A stretch of DNA of 64,000 nucleotides from Streptomyces yatensis. Its GTDB lineage: Bacteria > Actinomycetota > Actinomycetes > Streptomycetales > Streptomycetaceae. Both the position numbers and the translations under genes were made by a program. Under the pieces are notes generated by a model. It did not search any database and was not told where the DNA came from. It worked only from the letters and a program-made list of their open reading frames with translations. Every line of letters begins with the position of its first letter. The first letter of the stretch is position 1. The DNA lies in assembly GCF_018069625.1 (NCBI RefSeq), contig NZ_CP072941.1, positions 5,146,001-5,210,000 on the forward strand, written 5' to 3'. Shown here one piece after another: positions 1 through 8,112 of this stretch.

Positions 1-1758
1 GTGCCGGGCGCCGCGAAGACGCCGCACGACGCCGCCACCATGAACAAGGACGCCGGGTTCACCGATGCGCCGGGCAAGGAGAGCATCGGCGGCCTGGCCC
101 TGTCCGAGGACGGCTCGACGCTGTACGCGGTGAACCTGCTGACCCGGAAACTGGTCAGCTTCGACGCCACCGGTACCACCGCCTCCGCGCCAAAGGCGAC
201 GGTGAGCATTCCGGACCCGGGCTGCGCGAGCTCCGGCGACTGGCGGCCGTTCGGTCTTCAGGTCCACGACAACAAGCTCTACGTCGGTGGCGTGTGCAGT
301 GCGGAGAGCACACAGAAGCGCGACGACCTGAAAGCCGTCGTCTACAGCTACGACGGCGAGCGGTTCACCACCGTGCTGGACCACCCGCTCACCGCCAAGC
401 GCGGCTCCGTCTTCGGTTCCGACGACGTCGCCCAGTCCACCCACTGGAACCCGTGGAACACCTCCCTGGCCACGTGGGACGAACGGAAGGTGGGCAACGT
501 CTTCATCGATCCGCAGCCGGAGCTCGCCTCCCTCGCCTTCACCCGCGACGGTTCGATGATCATCGGTTTCCGCGACAGGTTCATGGACGTCGTGAGCTGG
601 GGTGGACTGGACCCGAGGCCGGACAACAACACCCCGGAAAACGGCATGGCCGGCGGCGACATCACCATGGCCTGTGCCACTCCCACCGGTGGATACGCGT
701 GGGAAGGCACGGGAAGCTGCCCCAACCACGCCACCCCCGCCACCAATGGCGGCCAGGCAAACGATGTCGTCGAATACTTCCCGGGCGACTTCTTCCGCGG
801 GGCGCACCTGGAAACCGCGCTGGGGTCGGTGGCCTACATTCCGCAGCAGCAGTGGGCCGTCAGCACGGAGTTCGACCCGACCGTCAACGTCGCGACCTCC
901 GGGACCGGTTACCACGACGTCACGACCGGTCAGGGCCCGGGCAACGCTCCGGCCGCCAACGCGTACCAGTTCGTCAGCCAGGAACAGAGCGGGTTCGGTA
1001 AGGCCGGTGGGCTCGGCGACATCGCGTACGAGGCGGCGAACGCGCCGATCCAGATCGGCAACCGGGTGTGGTTCGACGGCGACCACAATGGGATCCAGGA
1101 TCCCGAGGGTCCGCGCGAAGTGCCGCTGCCGGACGCGACGATCAACCTGTTGGACGCCGATGGCAAGCAGGTCGCCACGACCAAGACCGATGCCGCCGGC
1201 GAGTACTACTTCGGTGGCGTCGGCGCCGCATACGAGCTCAAGCCGGGTGCGAAGTACACGGTGCAGTTCGATGTGTGCACCGCGGACACCAGCGAGGTGC
1301 CGACTGAGCCGCCGGCCACCAAGCTGCGGTTCACGCTCCCGCGGGCCGGTGACAACCGGGCACATGACTCGAATGTGACCCCGCCGAGGACCGGGCGGCT
1401 GTGCAACGGACGCGCACCCGTCACGGCGCCGGACAAGCCGGGAGAGGTCGATCACACGATCGACGCCGGCGTGCACATCCCCAAGAAATCGCCGACTCCT
1501 ACGCCGACGCCCACTCCGTCGTCGCAGCCGCCCACCTCTGAGCCGCCCAACGAGCCAGGCCCCCAGTCCGGCGGCGGCTCCGGGACAGGCGGAGGCTCGG
1601 GGACAGGCGGAGGCTCGGGGACCGGCGGAGGCGGTGGCTCGCTGGCCAACACGGGTACGTCCGGCCTGCTGAGGATCATCTCCCTCAGTGCCCTGCTGGC
1701 CGGTGCGGGCGCGGCAGCCGCGTTCGTGACCCGGAAGCGCCGCGCCGGGCAACACTGA
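1..1758 (+). CDS. LPXTG-type cell-wall-anchored SdrD_B domain protein (5' end cut by the window edge)
   Basis: The frame is open from base 1, so the true start and any signal peptide probably lie outside the window. The first ~330 residues look like a beta-propeller-type surface region (repeated 'LALSEDGSTLYAV'-like strands). An SdrD_B/Cna-B-like fold follows at about residues 350-440 ('IGNRVWFDGDHNGIQDPEG'). Then come a Thr/Pro-rich wall-spanning stretch, a GSGTGG-type repeat, and a C-terminal sorting signal: LANTG, a hydrophobic helix and a basic tail ending near RKRRAGQH. LAXTG is the motif recognised by class E sortases of Streptomyces, so the mature protein is probably covalently attached to peptidoglycan. 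Its ligand or role cannot be read from the sequence. Confidence 0.85.
   Translation: MPGAAKTPHDAATMNKDAGFTDAPGKESIGGLALSEDGSTLYAVNLLTRKLVSFDATGTTASAPKATVSIPDPGCASSGDWRPFGLQVHDNKLYVGGVCSAESTQKRDDLKAVVYSYDGERFTTVLDHPLTAKRGSVFGSDDVAQSTHWNPWNTSLATWDERKVGNVFIDPQPELASLAFTRDGSMIIGFRDRFMDVVSWGGLDPRPDNNTPENGMAGGDITMACATPTGGYAWEGTGSCPNHATPATNGGQANDVVEYFPGDFFRGAHLETALGSVAYIPQQQWAVSTEFDPTVNVATSGTGYHDVTTGQGPGNAPAANAYQFVSQEQSGFGKAGGLGDIAYEAANAPIQIGNRVWFDGDHNGIQDPEGPREVPLPDATINLLDADGKQVATTKTDAAGEYYFGGVGAAYELKPGAKYTVQFDVCTADTSEVPTEPPATKLRFTLPRAGDNRAHDSNVTPPRTGRLCNGRAPVTAPDKPGEVDHTIDAGVHIPKKSPTPTPTPTPSSQPPTSEPPNEPGPQSGGGSGTGGGSGTGGGSGTGGGGGSLANTGTSGLLRIISLSALLAGAGAAAAFVTRKRRAGQH
1570..1641 (+). repeat. 18-bp in-frame tandem repeat encoding a Gly/Ser/Thr linker
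   Basis: Four 18-bp units (1570-1587, 1588-1605, 1606-1623 and a diverged 1624-1641) encode consecutive GGGSGT-like hexapeptides just before the LANTG sorting signal. The length of this linker is likely to vary between strains. Confidence 0.8.
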
Positions 1759-1798
1759 GACACCACGGAAAGACGGGTGATCCACCCGTAAGCGCCGA

Positions 1799-1830
1799 CG
1801 AGCCCCGTCCCTATCCGGACGGGGCTCGTT
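1799..1830 (+). terminator. Rho-independent-type terminator after the SdrD_B gene
   Basis: A perfect 12-bp GC-rich stem (1799-1810 with 1817-1828, 6-nt loop) lies 40 bases past the stop codon and is followed by TT. It sits between convergent genes and could serve both strands. Confidence 0.75.
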
Positions 1831-1851
1831 CGCATGCGGGCCCGGCGAGTC

Positions 1852-2823
1852 CTACAGGCCGCCCTCGGACATCCCGTGCACCGCCGGGACCGTGCCGAGG
1901 CGCCCCTTCTGGAAGTCCTCGAACGCCTGCTGGAGCTCCTTGCGGGTGTTCATGACGAACGGACCGTAGTGGGCCATCGGCTCGCGGATGGGCGCTCCGC
2001 CCAGGAGGACCACTTCGAGCTCCGGAGTGTGGGAGTCCTGCTTCTCGTCCGCGCGGACGGTCAGCGAGCCGCCGTCGCCGAAGACCGCCGTCTGACCCAC
2101 CTGGACCGGGCGGCGCTCGGCGCCGACGGTGCCGCGGCCCGCGAGGACGTACGCGAGGCCGTTGAAGTCCTCCCGCCACGGCAGGGTGATCTCCGCACCC
2201 GGGGCGAGGGTGGCGTGGATCATCGTGATCGGCGTGTGGGTGATGCCGGGACCCTGGTGGCCGTCCAGCTCACCGGCGATGACCCGCAGCAGCGCGCCGC
2301 CGTCCGGGGTCGTCAGCAGCTGTACGTTGCCGCCGCGGATGTCCTGGTAGCGCGGCGCCATCATCTTGTCCTTGGCCGGGAGGTTCACCCACAGCTGCAG
2401 ACCGTGGAAGAGGCCGCCCGACATGACCAGCGACTCCGGCGGCGCCTCTATGTGGAGCAGCCCCGAGCCGGCCGTCATCCACTGGGTGTCACCGTTGGTG
2501 ATGGTGCCGCCCCCACCCTGGGAGTCCTGGTGGTCGAAGATCCCGTCGATGATGTACGTGACGGTCTCGAAGCCGCGGTGGGGATGCCAGGGCGTGCCCT
2601 TGGGCTCGCCCGGCGCGTAATCCACCTCGCCCATCTGGTCCATCATGATGAACGGGTCGAGGTGCTGGTAGTCGATGCCCGCGAAGGCCCGGCGCACCGG
2701 GAATCCCTCGCCCTCGAAACCGCTGGGGGCGGTGGTGACGGCGAGCACGGGGCGCCGGCGTGCCTCGGCGGGGGCCGCGACGCGCGGCAGGGTCAGCGGG
2801 TTCTCTACGGTCACTGCGGGCAT
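1852..2823 (-). CDS. Pirin family protein
   Basis: This 323-residue bicupin carries the classic pirin N-terminal signature: 'PHPHRGFETVTYIIDGIFDHQDS' contains the metal-binding His-x-His and the later His, followed by 'MTAGSGLLHIE'. Pirins bind Fe or other divalent metals; some are quercetinases and others are cofactors of transcription. The ATG at 2823 is preceded by a strong AGGAGG ribosome-binding site. A 16-bp perfect inverted repeat lies 14 bases upstream of the start and overlaps the likely promoter, so tight repression is expected. The gene stands alone, and its substrate cannot be predicted. Confidence 0.9.
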   Translation of the reverse strand: MPAVTVENPLTLPRVAAPAEARRRPVLAVTTAPSGFEGEGFPVRRAFAGIDYQHLDPFIMMDQMGEVDYAPGEPKGTPWHPHRGFETVTYIIDGIFDHQDSQGGGGTITNGDTQWMTAGSGLLHIEAPPESLVMSGGLFHGLQLWVNLPAKDKMMAPRYQDIRGGNVQLLTTPDGGALLRVIAGELDGHQGPGITHTPITMIHATLAPGAEITLPWREDFNGLAYVLAGRGTVGAERRPVQVGQTAVFGDGGSLTVRADEKQDSHTPELEVVLLGGAPIREPMAHYGPFVMNTRKELQQAFEDFQKGRLGTVPAVHGMSEGGL

Positions 2824-2836
2824 GGCGGCCTCCTCG

Positions 2837-2873
2837 GTCGTTCACCATTCAACTTAATTGAATGGTGAACGAC
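2837..2873 (-). promoter_or_regulatory. Perfect 16-bp inverted repeat operator overlapping the pirin promoter
   Basis: Arms 2837-2852 (GTCGTTCACCATTCAA) and 2858-2873 are exact inverted complements around a 5-nt AT-rich centre. On the minus strand, TTGCGA, 17 nt and TAAGTT can be read as -35 and -10 elements running through the palindrome. TTCAA/TTGAA half sites of this kind are typical of MarR-family operators, but no regulator gene is adjacent. Confidence 0.8.
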
Positions 2874-2933
2874 TCGCAAGAGGGCCTTTATTTCCACCCG
2901 AGCACCCCGCGAGGCGAACGGTGATTTCCGGAC

Positions 2934-3431
2934 CTATCCGTACATACGCCTCATTGCGAAGTCCACCATCTGCTCCACCGCCTTCGCGTCGAAGACGATC
3001 CGGTGCTCACCCTCCATGTCGAGGACGAAGCCGTAGCCGGTGGGCAGCAGGTCGATCACCTCGGCGCCGGTGATCACGAAGTACTTGGACTCCTTGCCCG
3101 CATACCGCCGCAGCTCCTTGAGCGAGGTGAACATGGGGATCACCGGCTGCTGGGTGTTGTGCAGCGCCAGGAAGCCGGGGTTGTCACCGCGCGGGCAGTA
3201 GACCTTCGAGCCCGCGAAGATCTGCTGGAAGTCCTCGGCCGGCATCGAACCGGTGGTGAAGGCGCGCACCGCGTCGGCGAGCGACGGCGGCGAGGGCTCC
3301 GGGTAGAGCGGCTGCTGGCCGTAGCCCGCACCCGCCTGCGCGTGATGTGACGCATGCGGCTGCTGTTGCGGCGGAGGTGGCGGAGCGGCATAACCCTGCC
3401 CTGCGCTCGCGTTCTGGTCGTAGCCGTACAT
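2934..3431 (-). CDS. SseB family protein
   Basis: This 165-residue protein has a Pro/Gln/His-rich N-terminus (residues 1-50, 'PPPPPQQQPHASHH') followed by an SseB N-terminal-type domain (about 60-160). Typical segments are 'VYCPRGDNPGFLALHNTQQPVIPMFTS' and 'LLPTGYGFVLDMEGEHRIVFD'. SseB-domain proteins are widespread and mostly uncharacterised in Streptomyces; the name comes from a Salmonella secretion protein and should not be taken as function. No signal peptide is seen, so it is probably cytoplasmic. The ATG at 3431 is the only good start, although its ribosome-binding site is weak. It is divergent from the acyl-CoA dehydrogenase gene. Confidence 0.8.
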   Translation of the reverse strand: MYGYDQNASAGQGYAAPPPPPQQQPHASHHAQAGAGYGQQPLYPEPSPPSLADAVRAFTTGSMPAEDFQQIFAGSKVYCPRGDNPGFLALHNTQQPVIPMFTSLKELRRYAGKESKYFVITGAEVIDLLPTGYGFVLDMEGEHRIVFDAKAVEQMVDFAMRRMYG

Positions 3432-3481
3432 GCGAAGAAGCGTACTGAGTCACAGTTACCCGGTTGAGGGTTGCCCTTTAT

Positions 3482-3493
3482 TACCCACGGGTA
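3482..3493 (+). promoter_or_regulatory. TACCC-AC-GGGTA palindrome upstream of the FadE5-like gene
   Basis: TACCCACGGGTA at 3482-3493 is an inverted repeat 76 bases upstream of the acyl-CoA dehydrogenase ATG. A second TTACCC half site sits 25 bases earlier (3456-3461), in the spacer shared with the divergent SseB gene. This looks like an operator for a TetR/FadR-type fatty-acid regulator, which is inferred from position and symmetry only. Confidence 0.5.
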
Positions 3494-3569
3494 GCATCAT
3501 GGCGACAGCTGATCTGATACGCGTCAACGCAGAGGTCCTGGCCTCCCGATCCCTTACGGAGCCGTCGCC

Positions 3570-5396
3570 ATGGGGCACTACAAGTCGAATCTCCGCGACA
3601 TCGAGTTCAACCTCTTCGAGGTGCTCGGGCGGGACACGGTGTACGGCACCGGACCGTTCGCGGAGATGGACGTCGAGACCGCCAAGAGCGTGCTCGCGGA
3701 GATATCCCGGCTCTCCGAGCATGAGCTGGCCGAAAGCTACACCGACTCCGACCGGAACCCGCCCGTCTTCGACCCCAAGACCCACACGGCTCCGCTTCCC
3801 GAGTCGTTCAAGAAGAGCTACCGGGCCTACATGGAGGCCGAGTGGTGGCGGCTGGGCGTCCCGGAGGAGCTGGGCGGCACGGTCTGCCCCCGCTCGCTGC
3901 TGTGGGGCTCGGCCGAGACCATCCTCGGCTCCAACACCCCGATCTGGATGTACGCCTCGGGGCCGTCCTTCGCGGGTGTGCTGCACGACGAGGGCACCGA
4001 GGAGCAGCTGAAGATCGCCCAGCTGATGGTGGACAGGCAGTGGGGCTCCACCATGGTGCTGACCGAGCCGGACGCCGGCTCCGACGTCGGCGCGGGCCGC
4101 ACCAAGGCCGCCCAGCAGGAGGACGGCAGCTGGCACATCGAGGGTGTGAAGCGGTTCATCACCTCCGGTGAGCACGACCTCTCCGACAACATCATCCACT
4201 TCGTGCTGGCCCGGCCCGAGGGCGCGGGCCCCGGCACCAAGGGGCTGTCGCTGTTCATCGTCCCCAAGTACGACTTCGACTGGGAGACCGGTGAGCTCGG
4301 CGAGCGCAACGGCGTCTACGCCACTAATGTCGAGCACAAGATGGGTCTGCGGGTCTCCAACACCTGTGAGCTGACCTTCGGCGCCGACCACCCGGCCAAG
4401 GGCTGGCTGCTGGGCGACAAGCACGACGGCATCCGCCAGATGTTCAAGATCATCGAGTTCGCCCGGATGATGGTCGGCACGAAGGCCATGGCCACCCTCT
4501 CCACCGGCTACCTCAACGCCCTGGAGTACGCCAAGGAGCGGGTGCAGGGTCCGGACCTGGCGGCCTTCACCGACAAGACCGCCCCGCGCGTCACCATCAC
4601 CCACCACCCGGATGTGCGTCGCTCGCTGATGACGCAGAAGGCGTACGCGGAGGGCCTGCGCGCGCTGGTCCTCTACACCGCCTCCGTCCAGGACGAGATC
4701 ATGGTCAAGGAGGCCGCGGGCGAGGACGCCTCCGCCCTGAGCCGCCTCAACGACCTGCTGCTCCCCATCGTCAAGGGCTACGGCTCGGAGAAGGCGTACG
4801 AGCAGCTGGCGCAGTCCCTGCAGACCATCGGCGGCTCCGGCTACCTCCAGGAGTACCCGCTGGAGCAGTACATCCGGGACGCCAAGATCGACACGCTCTA
4901 CGAGGGCACCACCGCCATCCAGGGCCAGGACTACTTCTTCCGCAAGATCGTCCGGGACCAGGGCCAGGCCCTGACCGTCGTCTCCGAGGAGATCAAGAAG
5001 TTCCTGGCCGAGGCCGCCGGGGGCGAGGAGCTGGAAGCCGCCCGCGACCAGCTGGCCCAGGCCGCGGTGGACCTGGAGGCGATCGTCGGCGCGATGCTCA
5101 CCGACCTGGCCGCCACCGAGCAGGACGTCAGCTCGATCTACAAGGTCGGTCTCAACTCCACCCGGCTGCTGCTGGCCTCCGGTGACGTGATCATCGGCTA
5201 TCTGCTCCTCAAGGGCGCGGCCGTCGCCGCCGAGAAGGTGGGCACCGCCTCCACGAAGGACCGGTCCTTCTACGCGGGCAAGATCGCCGCCGCGAAGTTC
5301 TTCGCCCACGAGGTGCTGCCGGGCGTCTCGGTGCAGCGCTCGCTGGCCGAGTCGGTCGACAAGGGGCTCATGGACCTGGACGAGGCCGCGTTCTAA
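3570..5396 (+). CDS. FadE5-like acyl-CoA dehydrogenase
   Basis: The product oxidises acyl-CoA to trans-2-enoyl-CoA with FAD, the first step of beta-oxidation. It is 608 residues, longer than classical ACADs (~380), and matches the large FadE5/AidB-like group with an extra C-terminal helical domain. It shows the flavin/substrate loop '[13 protein letters not shown]' (about residue 165) and '[16 protein letters not shown]' near residue 445. The Glu there corresponds in position to the catalytic Glu447 recalled for mycobacterial FadE5. The ATG at 3570 gives the canonical '[10 protein letters not shown]' N-terminus. The gene is monocistronic, with a strong terminator downstream and a palindrome upstream. 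The preferred chain length cannot be deduced. Confidence 0.92.
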   Translation: MGHYKSNLRDIEFNLFEVLGRDTVYGTGPFAEMDVETAKSVLAEISRLSEHELAESYTDSDRNPPVFDPKTHTAPLPESFKKSYRAYMEAEWWRLGVPEELGGTVCPRSLLWGSAETILGSNTPIWMYASGPSFAGVLHDEGTEEQLKIAQLMVDRQWGSTMVLTEPDAGSDVGAGRTKAAQQEDGSWHIEGVKRFITSGEHDLSDNIIHFVLARPEGAGPGTKGLSLFIVPKYDFDWETGELGERNGVYATNVEHKMGLRVSNTCELTFGADHPAKGWLLGDKHDGIRQMFKIIEFARMMVGTKAMATLSTGYLNALEYAKERVQGPDLAAFTDKTAPRVTITHHPDVRRSLMTQKAYAEGLRALVLYTASVQDEIMVKEAAGEDASALSRLNDLLLPIVKGYGSEKAYEQLAQSLQTIGGSGYLQEYPLEQYIRDAKIDTLYEGTTAIQGQDYFFRKIVRDQGQALTVVSEEIKKFLAEAAGGEELEAARDQLAQAAVDLEAIVGAMLTDLAATEQDVSSIYKVGLNSTRLLLASGDVIIGYLLLKGAAVAAEKVGTASTKDRSFYAGKIAAAKFFAHEVLPGVSVQRSLAESVDKGLMDLDEAAF

Positions 5397-5413
5397 GGGC
5401 TCTCCTCCCTCGT

Positions 5414-5461
5414 CCAGGGGGCCGGCCGTCCCCTCCTCCAGCGGGGCGGCCGGCCCCCTGG
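5414..5461 (+). terminator. Long bidirectional terminator hairpin
   Basis: A 15-bp perfect stem (5414-5428 with 5447-5461) is extended by four more G-C pairs after a one-base bulge, with a short loop. It lies between the convergent acyl-CoA dehydrogenase and the minus-strand toxin/immunity pair. Confidence 0.85.
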
Positions 5462-5492
5462 CCTGTGCCCGCGGGCGTCTGGTCTGTGCCCG

Positions 5493-5861
5493 TCACCGCT
5501 CCTCGTCGTCGGGCGGCCGCTCCCGCAGGGCCCGTTCGACCTCCTCGCGGGCCCACTGCCGCAGCTCCTCGCCCTCGGCGAGGAGCTCGTCGACCGACTC
5601 GCCCCCGCCCTCCGGCGGGCGCGGCCGGGCCCTCAGCTTCTCCAGCAGATCCCGGCACGCCTCGTCCTCCGTGGCGAACCGGCTGGTGTCCCGGTCCACG
5701 GATCGCTCCCTCAGCCCGGTCTCCCAGCCGCCGTCCGCGGCGGGGCGCAGGTAGTAGTAGGCGTCCGGCTGGACCGGGATGTCCTGCACTCCCGGGATGT
5801 CGTACAGCGCGTCCGGCACCTGCTCGTCGCGCAGGGTCGAGACGAGTTCCGTTCTGTCCAC
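5493..5861 (-). CDS. Small acidic protein, candidate immunity protein for the upstream NADase-like toxin
   Basis: This 122-residue cytoplasmic protein (no signal peptide) starts at a GTG 17 bases after the stop of the TNT/NADase-like gene on the same strand. The segment 'YYYLRPAADGGWETGLRERS...SRFATEDEACRDLLEKL' resembles small immunity proteins found beside polymorphic toxins, which often carry a 'GWE...ER...F.TEDEAC..LL' pattern; this resemblance is from memory. The C-terminal third is highly charged and helical. The location directly behind a toxin-like gene, the size and the acidic character support an immunity role, but no direct evidence exists. It could also be an unrelated hypothetical protein. 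Confidence 0.6.
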   Translation of the reverse strand: MDRTELVSTLRDEQVPDALYDIPGVQDIPVQPDAYYYLRPAADGGWETGLRERSVDRDTSRFATEDEACRDLLEKLRARPRPPEGGGESVDELLAEGEELRQWAREEVERALRERPPDDEER

Positions 5862-5878
5862 CGCTTCAGGATCCGCCC

Positions 5879-6634
5879 TCAGTTGAGTGCGCGCAGATTA
5901 CCCGCCGCGACCAACTGGGGGATCGAAGGCCCGGTCAGATACTGCAGCCCGAAGCCGGGTTGTCCGAACCAGGGCCGGATGGGACCTGCCTCGACCAGGA
6001 AGGGCTCGGTGACCTCATAGAGGTGATAGCCGTTCGGATACGCCGGGTCGATGGTGTTGAGGTTGCTCGGCGGCAGCGCGCGCTCCGCGTAGGGCGTGCC
6101 CGCCGGGGCGAGGAAGTGACCGAAACCGCTCCCGAAGAGATCGACCTTCTGACCGACCTTCAGCCTGACCGTGGTGTGCAGCGGGCTTCCGTTGAGCAGC
6201 ACCCAGCCGTCGGGGTACGGGAACCACCAGCCGCTGGTCTGCTCGCTCCAGTAGCAGTCGAGGAAGGCGGAGGAGGTGGGGAAGTGGTCGAGCCGTTCGT
6301 AGCCTTCGAGCATCCGCCCGATCGCGCCGTACCGGGGGAGCTGGGCGGGGCCGAGCCGCCAGTCACCCTGGTAGTAGCGCTCACGCGGCGGGTTGGGCGC
6401 GATGCTGGTCCCCCCGATGCGGTCCCTGGCCGGACAGGGAGGGTGGCCTTTGCCCTCACCGTCCCCGCCGTTCCCCGGCCGCGGGCCGGGCGAGGGCGCG
6501 GCTGCCGGCTCCGGGGCGGCCACGGGTGACAGCCCCGCGGCGAAATCCGTGACGGGCTTGGCCATGGCAGGTCCGCCCGCGCACAGCAGCAGCAGTGACC
6601 CCAGAACCACAAGCAGGTGGCGAAGAACGCGCAT
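5879..6634 (-). CDS. Secreted TNT/fungal-type NAD glycohydrolase-like protein
   Basis: A Sec signal peptide ends near AMA-KP (residue ~25), followed by a Pro/Ala/Gly-rich linker to about residue 75. The C-terminal domain matches the tuberculosis necrotizing toxin (TNT, DUF4237) and surface fungal NADase pattern: 'GDWRLGPAQLP', 'GWWFPYPDGWVL', 'VDLFGSGFGHFLAPAGTPY', 'ERALPPSNLN', 'YHLYEV' and 'PWFGQPGFGLQY'. Such enzymes hydrolyse NAD+ to nicotinamide and ADP-ribose. The usual DRFG arginine appears to be Leu here (DLFG), which might reduce activity; the glutamine in FGQPG is kept. AAGGGGA precedes the ATG at 6634. It is followed by the candidate immunity gene. Confidence 0.82.
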   Translation of the reverse strand: MRVLRHLLVVLGSLLLLCAGGPAMAKPVTDFAAGLSPVAAPEPAAAPSPGPRPGNGGDGEGKGHPPCPARDRIGGTSIAPNPPRERYYQGDWRLGPAQLPRYGAIGRMLEGYERLDHFPTSSAFLDCYWSEQTSGWWFPYPDGWVLLNGSPLHTTVRLKVGQKVDLFGSGFGHFLAPAGTPYAERALPPSNLNTIDPAYPNGYHLYEVTEPFLVEAGPIRPWFGQPGFGLQYLTGPSIPQLVAAGNLRALN

Positions 6635-6646
6635 CCGGTATCCCCT

Positions 6647-6660
6647 TGAGTTACGACTCA
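6647..6660 (-). promoter_or_regulatory. TGAGT-TACG-ACTCA inverted repeat in the NADase leader
   Basis: TGAGTTACGACTCA at 6647-6660 is a perfect 5-bp-arm palindrome 13 bases upstream of the NADase-like start. It could be an operator or a small leader hairpin that would affect initiation. No regulator is assigned. Confidence 0.4.
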
Positions 6661-6818
6661 GTGCGGCGTTGCTCGGTACACGGGGAATATCGACCGATTC
6701 TCCCGAATTCTCGCCTTACCTGACGTGCTTTCATCAGATTGGATCAACGTGGCCCCGCAGATGGATGCCACGACCCGCACCAGGGCGAGCCACCCCCCGG
6801 CGAATCTATGCTGAGCAC

Positions 6819-8111
6819 ATGAGCGCACAACCCGGCATCGACCGCGGCCACACCGATGACCTGATGTCCTTCCTCCGCGCCAGCCCATCGCCCTACCACG
6901 CCGTGGCGAGCGCCGCTGAGCGGCTGGAGAAGGCCGGGTTCCAGCGGATCGAGGAGACGGCGTCCTGGGACGGCGCGGCCGGTGGCCGGTTCGTACTGCG
7001 GGGCGGCGCGATCATCGCCTGGTACGTACCGGAGGGGGCGGACCCCGCCACTCCGTACCGAATTGTCGGCGCTCATACCGACTCTCCCAATTTGCGGGTC
7101 AAGCCGATTCCCGACACCGGTGCGCACGGCTGGAGACAGATCGCGGTCGAGGTCTACGGCGGGGTGCTGCTCAACACCTGGCTCGACCGCGACCTCGGGC
7201 TCTCCGGCCGGATCTCCCTCCGGGACGGCTCACACCATCTCGTCACCATCGACCGGCCGCTGCTGAGAGTGCCCCAGCTCGCCGTGCACCTCGACCGGTC
7301 CGTCAACACCGAGGGCCTCAAGCTGGACAAGCAGCGCCATATGACGCCCATCTGGGGGCTCGGCGGCGTCGAGGAGGGCGACCTGATCCGCTTCGTCGCC
7401 GAGGAGACCGGCGTCGCGGCCGAGGAGATCGCCGGCTGGGACCTGATGACCCACAGCGTCGAGCCGCCCGCCTACCTCGGCCGGGACCGCGAACTGCTCG
7501 CCGGGCCACGGATGGACAACCTTGTCTCCGTGCACGCCGGTACGGCCGCGCTCATCGCCGCCGCCTCCCGTCAGGAGCTGCCGTACATCCCCGTGCTGGC
7601 CGCCTTCGACCACGAGGAGAACGGCAGTCAGTCCGACACCGGCGCCGACGGCCCGCTGCTCGGCACGGTGCTGGAGCGCTCGGTCTTCGCCCGCGGCGGC
7701 GCTTACGAGGACCGCGCCCGCGCCTTCGCGGGCACTGTCTGCCTGTCCTCCGACACCGGCCACGCCGTCCACCCCAACTACGCCGAGCGCCATGAGCCGG
7801 GCCACCACCCACGGCCCAACGGCGGCCCGATCCTCAAGGTGAACGTCAACCAGAGATACGCCACCGACGGCGCCGGGCGGGCCGTCTTCGCCGCCGCCTG
7901 CGAGCGCGCCGGGGTGCCCTGGCAGAGCTTCGTCTCCCACAACTCGATGCCGTGCGGCACCACGATCGGGCCGATCACCGCCGCCCGGCACGGCATCGCC
8001 ACCGTCGACATCGGCATCGCGATCCTGTCCATGCACTCTGCGCGGGAACTGTGCGGAGCGCAGGACCCGCGGCTGCTGGCCAAGGCACTGCACGCCTTTC
8101 TGGAGGGCTGA
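6819..8111 (+). CDS. M18 family aminopeptidase
   Basis: A cytosolic zinc aminopeptidase of the aspartyl-aminopeptidase (M18) family, 430 residues, which is typical. Metal and catalytic motifs are all present: 'GAHTDSPNLRVKP' (His and Asp ligands), 'DHEENGS' (catalytic Glu-Glu), 'LSSDTGHAVHPNY' (Asp) and 'SHNSMPCGTTIGP' (C-terminal His). The ATG at 6819 was chosen because it gives 'MSAQPGIDRGHTDDLMSFL', which begins the conserved fold; the frame is open further upstream without conserved sequence. The next gene starts two bases after the stop, so the AfsR-like regulator is probably co-transcribed. Confidence 0.92.
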   Translation: MSAQPGIDRGHTDDLMSFLRASPSPYHAVASAAERLEKAGFQRIEETASWDGAAGGRFVLRGGAIIAWYVPEGADPATPYRIVGAHTDSPNLRVKPIPDTGAHGWRQIAVEVYGGVLLNTWLDRDLGLSGRISLRDGSHHLVTIDRPLLRVPQLAVHLDRSVNTEGLKLDKQRHMTPIWGLGGVEEGDLIRFVAEETGVAAEEIAGWDLMTHSVEPPAYLGRDRELLAGPRMDNLVSVHAGTAALIAAASRQELPYIPVLAAFDHEENGSQSDTGADGPLLGTVLERSVFARGGAYEDRARAFAGTVCLSSDTGHAVHPNYAERHEPGHHPRPNGGPILKVNVNQRYATDGAGRAVFAAACERAGVPWQSFVSHNSMPCGTTIGPITAARHGIATVDIGIAILSMHSARELCGAQDPRLLAKALHAFLEG

Positions 8112-8112
8112 G

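Noticed and set aside
3456..5309. A 617-codon open frame antisense to the acyl-CoA dehydrogenase
   Set aside because: It translates the reverse strand of a clearly real gene, with Leu/Gly/Val/Arg-rich low-complexity sequence typical of high-GC antisense frames.
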